A DNA stretch of 64,000 bases from Niebla homalea (lineage: Eukaryota; Ascomycota; Lecanoromycetes; Lecanorales; Ramalinaceae). The notes beneath the pieces were generated by a model. It did not search any database and was not told where the DNA came from. It saw only the letters and a program-made list of their open reading frames with translations. The position numbers were made by a program, and so were the translations under genes. The DNA lies in NCBI GenBank assembly GCA_019925105.1, contig JAHGAU010000020.1:372001-436000 (forward strand), written 5' to 3'. Positions 24,051-35,102 of the stretch are shown piece by piece. Numbering within the stretch: the first letter of the stretch is position 1; each line of letters begins with the position of its first letter.

Positions 24051-27000
24051 TAATTGATTGATTGATTTATATTACGGATCTAGTTAAGTTAATTCCGGCG
24101 TTCCTTAATACTCGGCTATTTGACCTTATTAATAACCGTAAAAAACCCGATATTTATAACGTTAAGAATAAAAACCGGTATTTACCTAGTTTTTATTTAC
24201 GTTTTAAAGGTTAAGAGTATTTACGGCCGTTTAAAGAATAAGAATTTATTTATATACTTTTTTTAAGAAAACCTATAATATTATAACTAAATTTATTTAA
24301 GGGTTATTTTTAAATTTATTATTCTTCCGTTACCTTACGGGTTTATTTAATATTAAAATTTTAAAATTCCGATTATATTATTAAATACCTTTATTAATAT
24401 ATATATTATTATTATTTTATTTATATAACTTTATTAATTAATATAATATTATTTTTTATACCGTTTTGGTATTTATAGCCTTTTAACTTCTTATTAAGTA
24501 TAATTTTCTTACCGTTACTTTTTACCCTTAAATTAACGGTAAAGTTTTTTAATTAAATTTTTAACCATTTTATTTATTTCTTTAATTAAGTTAAATTATA
24601 ATAATAAGCTTATAGTTATTATAAATTTAATAACCGCTTTAATACCCTTTTTATTAATAAGTATTTAATAATAATTGTTAATCCTTACCTTTTTAATTAA
24701 TTTCAATTTATGCTCCTTAAATAGTAAATAGGAAATTAATACGTATATAATATTTTACTTTTATTATTTATATTTATAATTAACGTTAATCCGATTATTA
24801 ATATATATAATAAAAGGAAATAAATTAAACCGTTTTTACTTATCCGGAGTTAAATTATTAACGCGTTATTACCTTTCTTTATAATTTTATAATATTAAAA
24901 ATACTTATTAATAACCTCGTTATTATTTAACGTTAAGTACCGTTACCTTTAAAAGATTAATTCTTTATATTTATATTAACGCTTTATTTACCTTTTTATA
25001 ATCTATAAGATAATCACTATTAATTTTATTTTTATAACCTTTTTTTCTTTTACCGTTTTTACTTTAAATAAGAATTTATATACTTTTACGTTAACTTTTT
25101 AAACGTAAATTAAATCGACCTCTTTTTTAATTTATTTTAATTTAACTTCCGTAAAAAAGATAAATATTATTTTTTTACGCTTTTTTATTTAAGGCCTTTT
25201 ATAATTCTAATAAATACGTTTATTTTTTATTAATATAATTAAGTTTATACCTTTTTTAAGCTTTATTTAAGTAATTATTTAATTTAAGGCTAGCTTTATT
25301 AATAATATAAAAACCTCGGATTTTAATACCGGGACGGGAATCACTTTATATGCTTTATTTATTACTTTTAAATATTAGTTTTAGACTTTTTATAATTACC
25401 GGACGGGCTTTTTTTTATATTTAGGTATATTTTTAAATACGTATTAAATAGCTATTATACACGTTATTATAAACTTTATAACCGTTTAATAAATAATTCT
25501 AGCCTTCTATAAGGTAGCTCCTTACGTTAATATTATAAGGTAAATAAGGTTTTTTTTTATAAAATTATTTTCTTTTAAACCTTTCTTATATAGTCCTTTT
25601 AATTTAATTTTTTATTAACTTATAAATTAAGTATTTTAATATTAACTTCTAATTTTACCGCTATATTATTTAAGTTTATTATAATTATTTTATTATATAA
25701 CTTTAAGCTCCTTATTATATAAATAAACTTATATTTATACGGGGCGAATTAAGCCTTATATATCTTTACTTATTATAAATAAACTTTATAAGCTTATTTT
25801 AACTTCAAATAATATATATAAGTAAATATATTATAGGTTAAAAGATAAATATTATTAATAAAGCTTTTTATTTAAATTTTTTATTTTAATTTTATTAAGT
25901 TTTTAATAAGCGGGCCGTTAAAGAATAAAAATAAAATTAAAAAAATAAATAATTTTTAAAGAATCCTTATTATTACGGGCTTTATTATATTTATTTTTTA
26001 TCTTAGGTTAATTAACGTCGCTTAATTACTTAAGAAACTTTCTATTTAATTTATAAAAAAAAATAAAACCCTTTTTTTCCGTAAATTATATAGTAATTTT
26101 TTAATTAATTTATTTTATTAAACGTTTTTATAATATTTAAAGAAAAAAGATTTATAATATATTTCTTTTTATAATTTTATATTATATTTATATTATTAAT
26201 TAAGCCTTTAAAAGCCGTCTCCATTAACTATTTTCTTTTTACTTTTATTTATTAATTAAAAAATAACTTATATTATTTTACGTAATTATTTAAGATCTTT
26301 ATATTTACCGTTTTTAAAGTCTTTTTTAATATATAAAGGAATACTATAGGTTTATATAATTTTATTTTTAAATAATTTAACTTAACTGACTTCTTAAGGA
26401 TAATTATCTTAATTTCCTTAAATATACGGAGGTAATATTTTATATTAAAATAAACTTAAAATAAATAAATAAAAACCTTTTTAAATAGCGACATTATTAT
26501 AAATAAAAACTTATTTAATATACCGTTAAGTCCGGGGGCTTTATTCTTCTTTAATTTATTAATCGTTTTAATTATTATTTCTTAAGTTATTATTTTATTT
26601 ATTATTATTAATTTAGGATATATTATACTATTAATATTTATTAAATTAACTTCCGGTAACGGGGGAAAAAATATCCCTTTAAAAGTTTTAATTTTACCGT
26701 TAAAGGTATTCATTACCATACCGTTTAATCTTTTTAAAGGTAAAAACTTAAAAATAAGTTTAAGTTTCTTACTTTATTTTTTACCGTATTTTATTAACTT
26801 TTAAATATTATAAAAGGAAACCGTTAAGTTATATATTATAGCTTAAAAATATATTTATTTAACCTTCCGGATAATTCTTTTCTTTTCCTTTTAAGTTTTT
26901 TTTAATTATTAAAGTATTTCCTGGTTTTTATATTTAATAATTTATTTTATAAGCGCTTTTACCTTTATAATTACCTTTATATACTTTTTATTTTAATAAG

Positions 27001-29840
27001 TTTTAACTCTTTAAAACGGTTTTATTATTAAAATTATAATATTAATTACTTTATTTAAAATTTTTATTATCCGCTTTATAAAACGGTCGATTTATTCCTT
27101 ATTATTAAGCCAGGGGAGCTCCGTTAATTAAGATATTACTTTTATTACTTTTATAAATATTTTAACTTTTTTAACCGTCTTTTATATTTATTTAAATAAT
27201 AAAAACAGAGTTATATTAACGGATTAATTTAAGGTTATTTATATTAAGATGTAATCCGAATTATATTTTAAGTTTTTTTAGGGTCCGTATATTATAATTA
27301 AATTAATAATATTTTCCGAATTAAATATTAAGTTAATTATAATCCTAAATTTACGGCTTTCTTATATAATAGTTTTTTTTAACGTTAATAACGTAAAATT
27401 AAATTATATAATAATTATTAATAGTTCCTTAAATTCAATATAATTAATCGTATAACCGTCTTTATTCTATTAAACGTAATAAAAATTAAAATCCTTTATT
27501 AAGAAATATTTATTAAGTACGACTATAATATCTTTAAGTAATGGGATTATAAAGGGTCCCTTTTTATTAGTTAATAGCGGATTATACGTATTATAAATAT
27601 TTAAGTTACTTTTAATATCCTTTTCTTATATAATCCGGAATATATATAAATTCCCTCCGTAATAAATAACGTTTTAACTATTTATATTTAACCTTTTATT
27701 AATAAAGAAATACGTCCGTATTATTTTATTACCCTTAAAAATTAAATAAAAACTATTTTTTAAGTTAATTAAAAAATAAATATATAGATTATATAACGGT
27801 TTTTATATTATTATAATATTAATATTTTTTATTTCTTTAAATTTAAATATTAATATTATAGCTTTAATTACTTCCCCGTATACGTTATATTATATTACCC
27901 TTAAAAGCATAAATATATTAAATATTAATATCCGTTAAGCTTTTTTTATCGATTTTTATTTATATAAACGGTTTTTCTTTAAAATTAAGCATTATTTATT
28001 TTAATCTTTTTATTACGATAATAATCCCGGTTAAACGGCCGGTTTTAAGGGTTAATATTACTATAAGTTTCCTTTTCTTTACGCTATTAATTATTACGTT
28101 TTATCCTTCCTTATTTAATAAGCTTCGTTTATATCTTAAGATTATCTTTAATTACTTTATTAATTTAAGTTTATATAAATTATAACGTTAAACCTTAATT
28201 ATTATCTTAATCTTTTTACGTTAAATCTTTTTCGCTTTTATTATATACCGTAAGTTTTACGTTAAATAATTATTATTACCGTATATTACGTATTTTAATA
28301 CGTTTTTCATTAAGCCCTTTATTATTAAGTTAATATATTTATATATATTATATTTTTTAATATATATTATATACTTCGTATTATTAAGGTACCTCGTAAT
28401 AATATATTTATACCCTTAATATTTAAAGTATTAATAAATATCCGTTATCCGGTCTTAAGGTCTTATTAATTTAAGGGACTTACCCTTTATTATTCTTTTA
28501 TTGAAAATATCGTTATATATCCTTATTAACGTTATATTTAAGATAACCGTAAAATATATTTTTATATAATTAAAGGCGTTTAGCCTCTTTACTATAAAAA
28601 AAAGACTATAATTAACGATCTTTAGCCTAGGATAAAGGACCGTATTCTCTTTCTTTATTTACCTTAAAGTAACTTCCTTTTCTTTCCCCGTAAATTTTAT
28701 TAAGTATATCTTATTTATTATAATAATAAAGGATTACCTTAATATTTTTACCGTTTTATACCTTTTTTTTTTACCGGCTTATCCCTTTAATTTTTCCAAC
28801 TTTTTTTTCATTTTTAATAAGGCTATATTAAGGAAAATATCCCAGTTTTATAATTTATATACCGTAATAATTTAATTTATTAATAGCTTTTCCGTTACCT
28901 TAAACGTTTTTATTAATTATAATAAGTTTACTTTTACCGTTATACTCCTTTCTTCCTCGCCCGATAATTATATAATTATTATCCTTATTTTTTTTAACGC
29001 CGCCGTTTTCTTTCCCGTTTTTACCTTTTTTACCGTTAACGTTAACGCCGTTTTTATAACTTTTATTATTTAATTTATCCCCGCTTTTTTCTTTAAAGTT
29101 TCCTTTATCGTTCCCTTACTTTATACGTATCCTTTTTATTTTTTTTTGCCTTTATTTACCGGCGTTTTTATTATTGTCCCTTAAGCTTTATATAACCTTT
29201 TTAACTCCCTTAAACTTTTCCTTATATTTATATAAAAGTTTTTTATTCTCCGTAACCCAATTTATAATATCGGTTATATTTCTGGCGTAATATTTTTTTA
29301 TATAATTATAAAAAGGCTTTTTAACGCTTTTATCGTTTTTTCTTTTTTTACTTTTCCTTTATATATTTAATAATTTTTTTTTATAGCTTATTCTTATTTA
29401 TTTAGTATTTCTTTATTTTTATTTAACTTTTTTTTAATTTATATATATTTAATAAAACCTTTTATACCTCCGTTTACCCCTTATCCGTCCTTACGTATCG
29501 TCTTTATTCCCTCCGCTTTTTATTTATTATCCTTTATAATAATATTTTTACGCGTTATATACGTTTTTTATACGTATTTTATTAATTATAAGCTTTCTGT
29601 TTAATTTAAGGTTTTTTTATCTTATATTCATTATATCGTTTATATAATTTATTACCGTTCTTATTAACCTAAGCCGCTTGCTTTTCCTCCTTTTTTATTT
29701 TTATTATTATTCCGCTTCCGCTTATTATATTTAAGGTACTATCCTTATTATTACTTAAGCTATATACGTATACATCGTTTCTGACCTCTGGGGTCCCGTT
29801 ATTCGTCGCTATCATCGTTAAGTATTTTAATTTAAGGTTC
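24051..29840 (-). mobile_element. LINE copy A2 (full length, inside D)
   Basis: This is a full-length minus-strand LINE of 5.79 kb with a perfect 13-bp TSD (24038-24050 and 29841-29853). The (CAAT)n tail is seen as TTGATTGATTGA at its left end. The 5' leader of about 28 bp starts GAACC. The ORF1 start codon is mutated: the plus strand reads GCTATC where A1 has GCCATC, turning ATG into ATA at 29812. The RT block occurs near 26530 and the GIPQG-type block near 25950. The sequence is closest to A1 and A3. Heavy RIP. Confidence 0.94.
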
Positions 29841-30689
29841 AAGATATTAAGATAGTTATTTGTTATCGTAGGAAATAAAATATGTTTAACGTACTTTATA
29901 AAAGTAAAAAAAAGCTTACTTTAAAACATATAAAAAGGGAGAATACAATTCTTTATCCCGGACTAGAAATTATTAACTATAAGCTTTTTTTAATAATAAA
30001 GAAACCGGATACCTTAAAACGGATAAAGAGGTATTTAACGGCTATATTAAGTATAACGTTAATAAGGATATATAATATTATTTTTTAAAAAAAGATTAAA
30101 AAAAAGTCCTTTCAATTAATCCGGCCGTAGAATAAAAAGGCGGATATTTATTAATATTTTAAGTATCAAAATTATAAATATATTATTATAAAATAGTTTA
30201 ATAATATAAGGTATATAATATATATTAAAAGGTATAATACGTATAAATACGTAAATTTAATAAGTAAAAACCTCGTTAAAAACGTATATAAATATATCAT
30301 ATATAGGAAGGATAAAACCCGATATAAAACTTAAAATACTTAATAAGGATTGGGGAAATTGAACGTAAAGAATTTAAAATAATTATTAAGGTTTAATAAT
30401 ATAATTTATATAAAATTAAGCCAATAAGTTAATTAAAAACGGTCTTAAAATAAGAACAAAGTTACTTAAATAAAAACGGGTAAAAAGCTATAACGGATAA
30501 CGTAAAAAAAAAAAAGGAAGCTTATCGTAACGTTAATCCTTGTTTTTATTTGCTTTAAGGTAATAATAATAAGTATAAAGAAACCGGAATAAATAACGTT
30601 TAATTTTAATAAAAAATTAATAACTTAAATAAAAGTTAACGGGGAGGCCTTAACAGAAATTAATATATAATATATTAATATTATTAATA

Positions 30690-31325
30690 TTTAAGTTTAA
30701 AGAAATAAAAAACGTTAATATTATAATAATATAAAAACTATTATATAACTTATATATACGTTGTTTAATTAACTCAAATTAAAGGTTTTACTTAACGTTT
30801 AAAAGAAGCGAAATAACCCGGACGTACTTCTTTATAAATAAAAAATTAAATATAAATAATTAAAATATTATTTATTATAATAAGAATTTATATACGTTCC
30901 GGATTACGTTAAAAAAGAATATAAAAAACGACTTAAATATTTATAATATATATAATTTATTATTAATTTATAAAGTAAAGTCTTTAATAATATTATTACT
31001 TATAAATAGTATATCCTTATTTAATAAATACATTATATTAAGAGACTTTAACCTTTATTATAATGTATAAAATAAGGAAGGCTATATGATTAACTATATT
31101 ATATTAAATTAAAGCAATTATTAATAACCGCTATAACGGTTACTTTTTTATTATTAATATTTTAAGGTATTATAATATAAAAAAACCGGGGATTTAAAAT
31201 AATAATTAATCTAATATTTGGTAGAGAAGGGATTATTAACGTAATAATAACGTATAAGCCTTAAAAAGGTTTAAAATATGACTTAGATTATATACGGATA
31301 TAAATAACTTTAAATTAATTGATTA
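30690..31325 (+). pseudogene. LINE ORF2 EEP endonuclease relic in D
   Basis: Readable blocks of the exonuclease-endonuclease-phosphatase domain are ILRDFNLYYN near 31036-31065, matching the LLGDFNLHH motif, and INLIFGREGIIN followed by KGLKYDLDYI at 31205-31300, matching TIDLVFAT and LDHGSDH-P. The catalytic Gly-Asp has become Arg-Asp and the terminal His of SDH has become Tyr, both G-to-A or C-to-T changes. Several TAA codons interrupt the frame. Confidence 0.75.
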
Positions 31326-31959
31326 ATATAATACCGTTAATACTAATAAAGAAAACGTAAAAGACAATTTAGGAAATTTAAGTATATATAAAAATAAAGG
31401 AGGTAATAAACGTAATTAATAAAGCTTCTCTGCTTAAATAATAAGAAATAAATTAACCTTTTTATAAAATAAATAATAAAAACGTTGAATGAAATAATTA
31501 ACGCGATAATCCTGATAATAACACCGTTTTAAAAAGCTACGATTTATTAAAATAAGAATATATAATAATAATTATAAAAGTAAAAATGTTAATTAAATAA
31601 ATTAAGAAATATAAGAATTAAGAAATATTTATATAATTAAAAAAGACTTAAAAAAAAGAAGGAAAGGACTATTAAGAAAATTAAGTAAATATATTTCCGG
31701 TTAATAATTTATAATTTAATTGTCTCCTTTTATAATGTTTAAAAGTTAATGAAATATAATAAAGAATAAAAAAGAAATTTAAAAAATTTACTTTTAAGTT
31801 CCCGCCCTAAGAGACTTAATAATATAATAATTAATACCTTTAACGGTAAAATCGAGGCTTTTAAAGGAGCGTTTTCCCCCCTTCGCCGGACGTTAACCTA
31901 TTTAATATTAAGGGTATTATATACCCGGACCCAATAATAATAAATAGAATTATGACTTA

Positions 31960-32360
31960 AAAAATAATAATTAAAATAATTAATAAACCGAAAAAGGATA
32001 AAACTTTTAAGCTTAACTGGATTCCCAAAAAAAATTTATTTATAATAATAACGTAATTTAAAGAGATATTTGTTTATTTATTTTAAGCTTACCTTAATAT
32101 CGGTTATTACCTTTATAAATTTAAGGAGATTAAAACAATAATTTTTAAGAAACCAATTAAATTAATTTATTCAGAAATAAAAGCTTATAAATTAATCGCC
32201 TTCCTTTATATATTAAAAAAGGTTTTTAAGACGGTAATTACGAAAATCCTTAACGATTACGCGGAAAATTATGGGCTCCTCTTTAATTAATAAATAAATC
32301 CGAGGAGAGGACGGTTAATAAAAACGGCCCTTAAAGATTTAATGAATGGCATATATATAA
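31960..32360 (+). pseudogene. LINE ORF2 reverse transcriptase relic in D, N-terminal half
   Basis: The frame reads KKDKTFKLNWIP near 31995 (KGKAPGPDGIP motif), then KAYKLIAFLYILKKVFKTV and NDYAENYGLL at 32179-32288 (YRPIALLNTLGK-LE-V, DYAEEHGLL), then PRRGRLIKTALKDL (RGRST-TAL). It ends before the catalytic motif because the element is truncated at about 32390. B2 carries the same blocks at 45.6-45.94 kb. Confidence 0.85.
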
Positions 32361-32390
32361 TATAAAACTATAAGAGGAAGTATATTATAC

Positions 32391-32690
32391 CTTACCGAAA
32401 CCCATAGGTTATATAACGTTACGTTAACGGTGAGTTAACGTTACTTAACCTCGAAAGTGGCTGTAAAATATAAGTGGCGTAAACTCCGCTTATACGTTAA
32501 AGTGAATTTCAACTGAAAAATACGTTAAAGTGAATTTTAATTAAAAGTGCCGTTAATTCGGCGTTAACTCGGCGTCAACTTAACTTCAACTCCGCGTTAA
32601 AGTAACTAAATAAAACTAGGTAATATAATAATAATACGTTTTATTTATGGTATTTAAGTAATTTTTTTTTATCTATTTATATACCTATCT
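32391..32690. repeat. CGTTAA-motif repeat region, with a 28-bp tandem duplication
   Basis: This spacer is built from recurring CGTTAA/GTTAAAGT words. Two adjacent 28-bp units begin at 32493 and 32521 and share TACGTTAAAGTGAATTT. The following 60 bp repeat GGCGTTAACT and CAACTTAACTTCAACTCC. Similar TTACTTTAACG and CTTACTTAACGT words recur at 33675-33770. No coding sense seen. Confidence 0.6.
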
Positions 32691-32696
32691 ATTAAA

Positions 32697-33086
32697 GGGC
32701 TTAATAAGGGGCCTGGTAAAGGGCCTGGTAAAGGGCTTACTAAAGGGTTTGCTGAGGGTGGGGTAAGGGTGCAGGTAAAGGGCCTTGCTTACCTCTCAGG
32801 TTCTCCATCCAAATCACAGTGTTTTTCGGCCTGTTGCGGTAGGGGCATGCGGGCATCGGGCGTCGCATCATAGTGAAGGGCCTGGTGAAGGGCTTAGTAA
32901 AGGGTTTGCAGTAGGTGAGTGCAGTAGGTGAGGGTGCAGTAGGTAAGGGTGCAGTAGGTGAGGGTGCAGTAGGTGAGGGTGCAGTAGGTGAGGGTGGTAA
33001 GGTGCAGGTGATGATCCTCACTTTTATAAAGTGAGGGTGAGGGTGAGGGTGCAGGTGAGGGTGGTAAGGTGCAGGTGATGATAAAG

Positions 33087-33125
<39 letters not shown>

Positions 33126-33345
33126 CAGGTGAGGGTGGTAAGGTGCAGGTGATGATAAAGGTGAGGGTGAGGGTGAGGGTGCAGGTGAGGGTGGTAAGGT
33201 GCAGGTGATGATAAAGGTGAGGGTGAGGGTGAGGGTGAGGGTGCAGTTGAGGGTGGTAAGGTGCAGGTGATGATAAAGGTGAGGGTGAGGGTAAGGGTGA
33301 GGGTGGGGTGAAGGTGGGGGTGAAGGTAAGAGGGTAAGCGTATAA
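32697..33345 (+). repeat. G-rich minisatellite (RIP-free)
   Basis: This is a compound tandem array, purine/G-rich on the plus strand. It starts with 12-bp GGGCCTGGTAAA units and continues with six units of GCAGTAGGTGAGGGT (32909-32995). It then has about five higher-order units of 58-74 bp, each with GGTAAGGTGCAGGTGATGAT followed by a run of GGTGAG/GGGTGA repeats. It keeps dozens of CA dinucleotides, so it was not RIPed. The regularly spaced GGG tracts make G-quadruplex formation on the plus strand plausible. Confidence 0.93.
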
Positions 33346-33381
33346 ATGAGGGTAAAAAAGGGGGATTATTATAAAGATCAT
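32740..33381 (-). CDS. doubtful 213-codon ORF through the minisatellite
   Basis: This is an open minus-strand frame whose first 150 residues are only the translated array (Pro/Ser/His/Thr-rich, PSPSPLSSPAP and HPHPHPH type). Its last 45 residues include a non-repetitive piece, MRRPMPACPYRNRPKNTV followed by IWMENLRGKQG (32787-32880). In that piece the base order CCTGAGAGGTAAGC looks like an exon end plus a fungal 5' splice site. The ORF as a whole is probably a by-product of an array lacking stops; the small unique piece could be a captured gene fragment. No known family recognised. Confidence 0.2.
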
Positions 33382-33530
33382 TATAAATAATTTTTAATGG
33401 TTTATCGATAAGCTAATTGATAACCGGATTATGGTTTTTCTGGTTTTCCGGGCTATATTTTTAATAATCTTTATGATAATTTAATTATAAATTGATTATT
33501 TTGACCAGGTTTTCCCTTATTTTATCCGCT
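33346..33530. other. AT-rich spacer
   Basis: Short stretch between the minisatellite and the next GGGAT-element, with partly retained CpA and CCGG. Nothing recognised. Confidence 0.4.
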
Positions 33531-33677
33531 ACCGGGATCTTAATATATCCCGATCCTATCCCGTTTTATCCCGTATTAATACGGGATGGGATTCTATTCA
33601 CTTTATCCCGTCCTATCCCTATCCCGTCCCTATCCCGTCCCTATCCCATGGGATATATCCCCTCCCGCTTCCCGGAG
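33531..33677 (-). repeat. GGGAT-element, copy R2 (inverted)
   Basis: Reads on the plus strand from ACCGGGATCTTAATATATCC to CGCTTCCCGGAG, the reverse of copy R1. The body has (TCCCG/ATCCC)n with four consecutive CTATCCC units near 33612-33645. A perfect palindrome, ATCCCGTATTAATACGGGAT, lies near 33569. It is better preserved than its flanks. Confidence 0.87.
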
Positions 33678-34456
33678 TAACCTTACTTAACGTGTCTTTA
33701 ACCCTACTTAACGTTACTTTAAGGTTATTTCAATATTACTTTAACATTAATTAAGGCTATTTTAATATGAATTTAAGATATCCTTAAAGGGTATTAAGGG
33801 ACGTTAACGGCTATTAAAGAATTTCAAAGGATTTTTTTCTGGAATTATTTTTCGTATTAAAACCCTTTATATTACTATAGGCAATTCAATATTAATAAAT
33901 GTTATTCTAAACACCGCTATAACTGAGTTTTAATATAAGAGAGCCCTTCAATAATAAGTTTATTTAAATGGATCTCTATGGCCCTTAGATGGCCCCTTGC
34001 GGCGTTGCCTTTCAGTCGTAAGGTACCTTTAAATTAAAAATATTTAAATTAAAAATAAATAAATGAAGATTATTTATGTAATATTACGCCTCTATACTCC
34101 TCTTCTACGAAGATTAACCTGCCCCTTTAAAATCAATTACAACTAAGTGACCTTAGGATCCGCAATAATTAATTAAGATTTTTAGACTAAGGGCTTTAGC
34201 TAATATACCTAATATATTTATACTATAACAGGAATAAAAGCTTGGTAGCTTGGAGAAGCCGTAAAAATAAAGGGGTATTATATTATATATACGTATCTGG
34301 TCTTAGGAATATATAATAAGTTTTCGTCTTATAAATACCTCCAACCTTAAAACCCCTCTTTTATAAATATATCGGTATTATTAAGATATAACGTGATCGC
34401 GTTAAAGTTACGCTGATTATAAGTTAACTTCGAAATTAATTAACGGAGCGTATTTA
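33678..34456. other. mixed spacer between inverted GGGAT-elements
   Basis: 779 bp bounded by R2 and R3, which face each other. The first 150 bp carry CTTACTTAACG-type words like those at 32.4-32.6 kb. From 33970 to 34180 there are less mutated GC-containing stretches (GATGGCCCCTTGCGGCG, GTGACCTTAGGATCCGC). No reading frame or known element was recognised. Confidence 0.4.
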
Positions 34457-34595
34457 CTCCGGGAAGCGGGACGGGATGGGACGGGATTTAGTAATGTATA
34501 TCCCATCCCATATAAGATAGAATAAGGCTAAATCTTATCTTATTTTTTCTTTATCCCGCCGGGATAAAATAAAGATATATTAAGATTTTAATATT
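34457..34595 (+). repeat. GGGAT-element, copy R3
   Basis: Starts CTCCGGGAAGCGGGACGGGA and ends GATATATTAAGATTTTAA, i.e. the R1 right end after C-to-T changes. The left half is intact, while the right half is degraded to AAATCTTATCTTATTTT. It is convergent with R2. Confidence 0.82.
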
Positions 34596-34768
34596 TATTA
34601 TTAAAATATTATTTAATAAAGATTAATTAGTTAAACTTAAGGGAAAAACTATTTATTAATTATATTCTTTAAAGATTACGATAAGTATAATAATAATTAT
34701 AATAATTTTTATAATAACAATCTTAACTATTTATATATTTATATTAACGTTAATATTAATATTATTTT

Positions 34769-34854
34769 CCCTTTAAGTATTTATATCCCTTTAGATATTT
34801 ATATCCTCCTTTATATTTATATCCCTTTAAGTATTTATATCCCTTTAAGTATTA
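34769..34854 (-). repeat. 18-bp tandem repeat encoding a hexapeptide
   Basis: Four full units and a partial of 18 bp, consensus CCCTTTAAGTATTTATAT on the plus strand (starts 34769, 34787, 34805, 34823, 34841). On the minus strand they continue the frame of the Asn-rich relic as R-D-I-N-T/I-stop. The stop is most simply a Gln codon (CAA) turned to TAA. The length is a multiple of three, as expected for a repeat that arose in coding sequence. Confidence 0.85.
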
Positions 34855-35102
34855 GCCTTTTCCCCCTGATTATTTATAGTATTTATATAAATATTATTAT
34901 TATTATTATTAATATTTTTATTATCCCCGTTATTACCGTTATTATTATTACTATTATTATTATCGTTATTACTATAATAGGTTCTATTACCATAACCACG
35001 ATTATTACGATCATTACGACCACGTATAATATCCCGGGTATTATTACCCCGGGCTTTATTACCCCGTGATTTATTATCCCAGGATTTATTACCGCATTTA
35101 GG
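34848..35102 (-). pseudogene. Asn/Arg/Gly-rich protein relic (85 open codons)
   Basis: This open minus-strand frame has no start codon. It begins PKCGNKSWDNKSRGNKARGN, continues with RGRNDRNNRGYG and then long Asn runs, and ends NNQGEKANT before the hexapeptide repeats. It looks like the low-complexity basic tail of a nucleic-acid-binding protein, for instance a retrotransposon Gag, but no CCHC knuckle is intact. GC content is higher than in its flanks. Upstream (35.1-35.25 kb, minus) the frames are closed by stops. Confidence 0.5.

Larger units (their letters stand above)
29854..32390 (+). mobile_element. LINE copy D, 3' segment (truncated in RT)
   Basis: Continuation of copy D after A2. 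It contains the end of ORF1 (an open stretch at 29882-30088, RENTILYPGLEIINYKLF, matched by RENMVFYLKLKIINYRLF at the same place in B2), the ORF2 endonuclease and the N-terminal half of the reverse transcriptase. The similarity to B2 stops at about 32390, before the RT catalytic block, so the copy lacks its 3' third and has no (CAAT)n tail. What removed the 3' part is not visible; the next 300 bp are unrelated. Confidence 0.85.

Noticed and set aside
32697..33345. Telomeric repeat or CRISPR array
   Set aside because: Units are GGTGAG/GGGTGA with longer higher-order repeats, not TTAGGG, and there are no regular repeat-spacer pairs.
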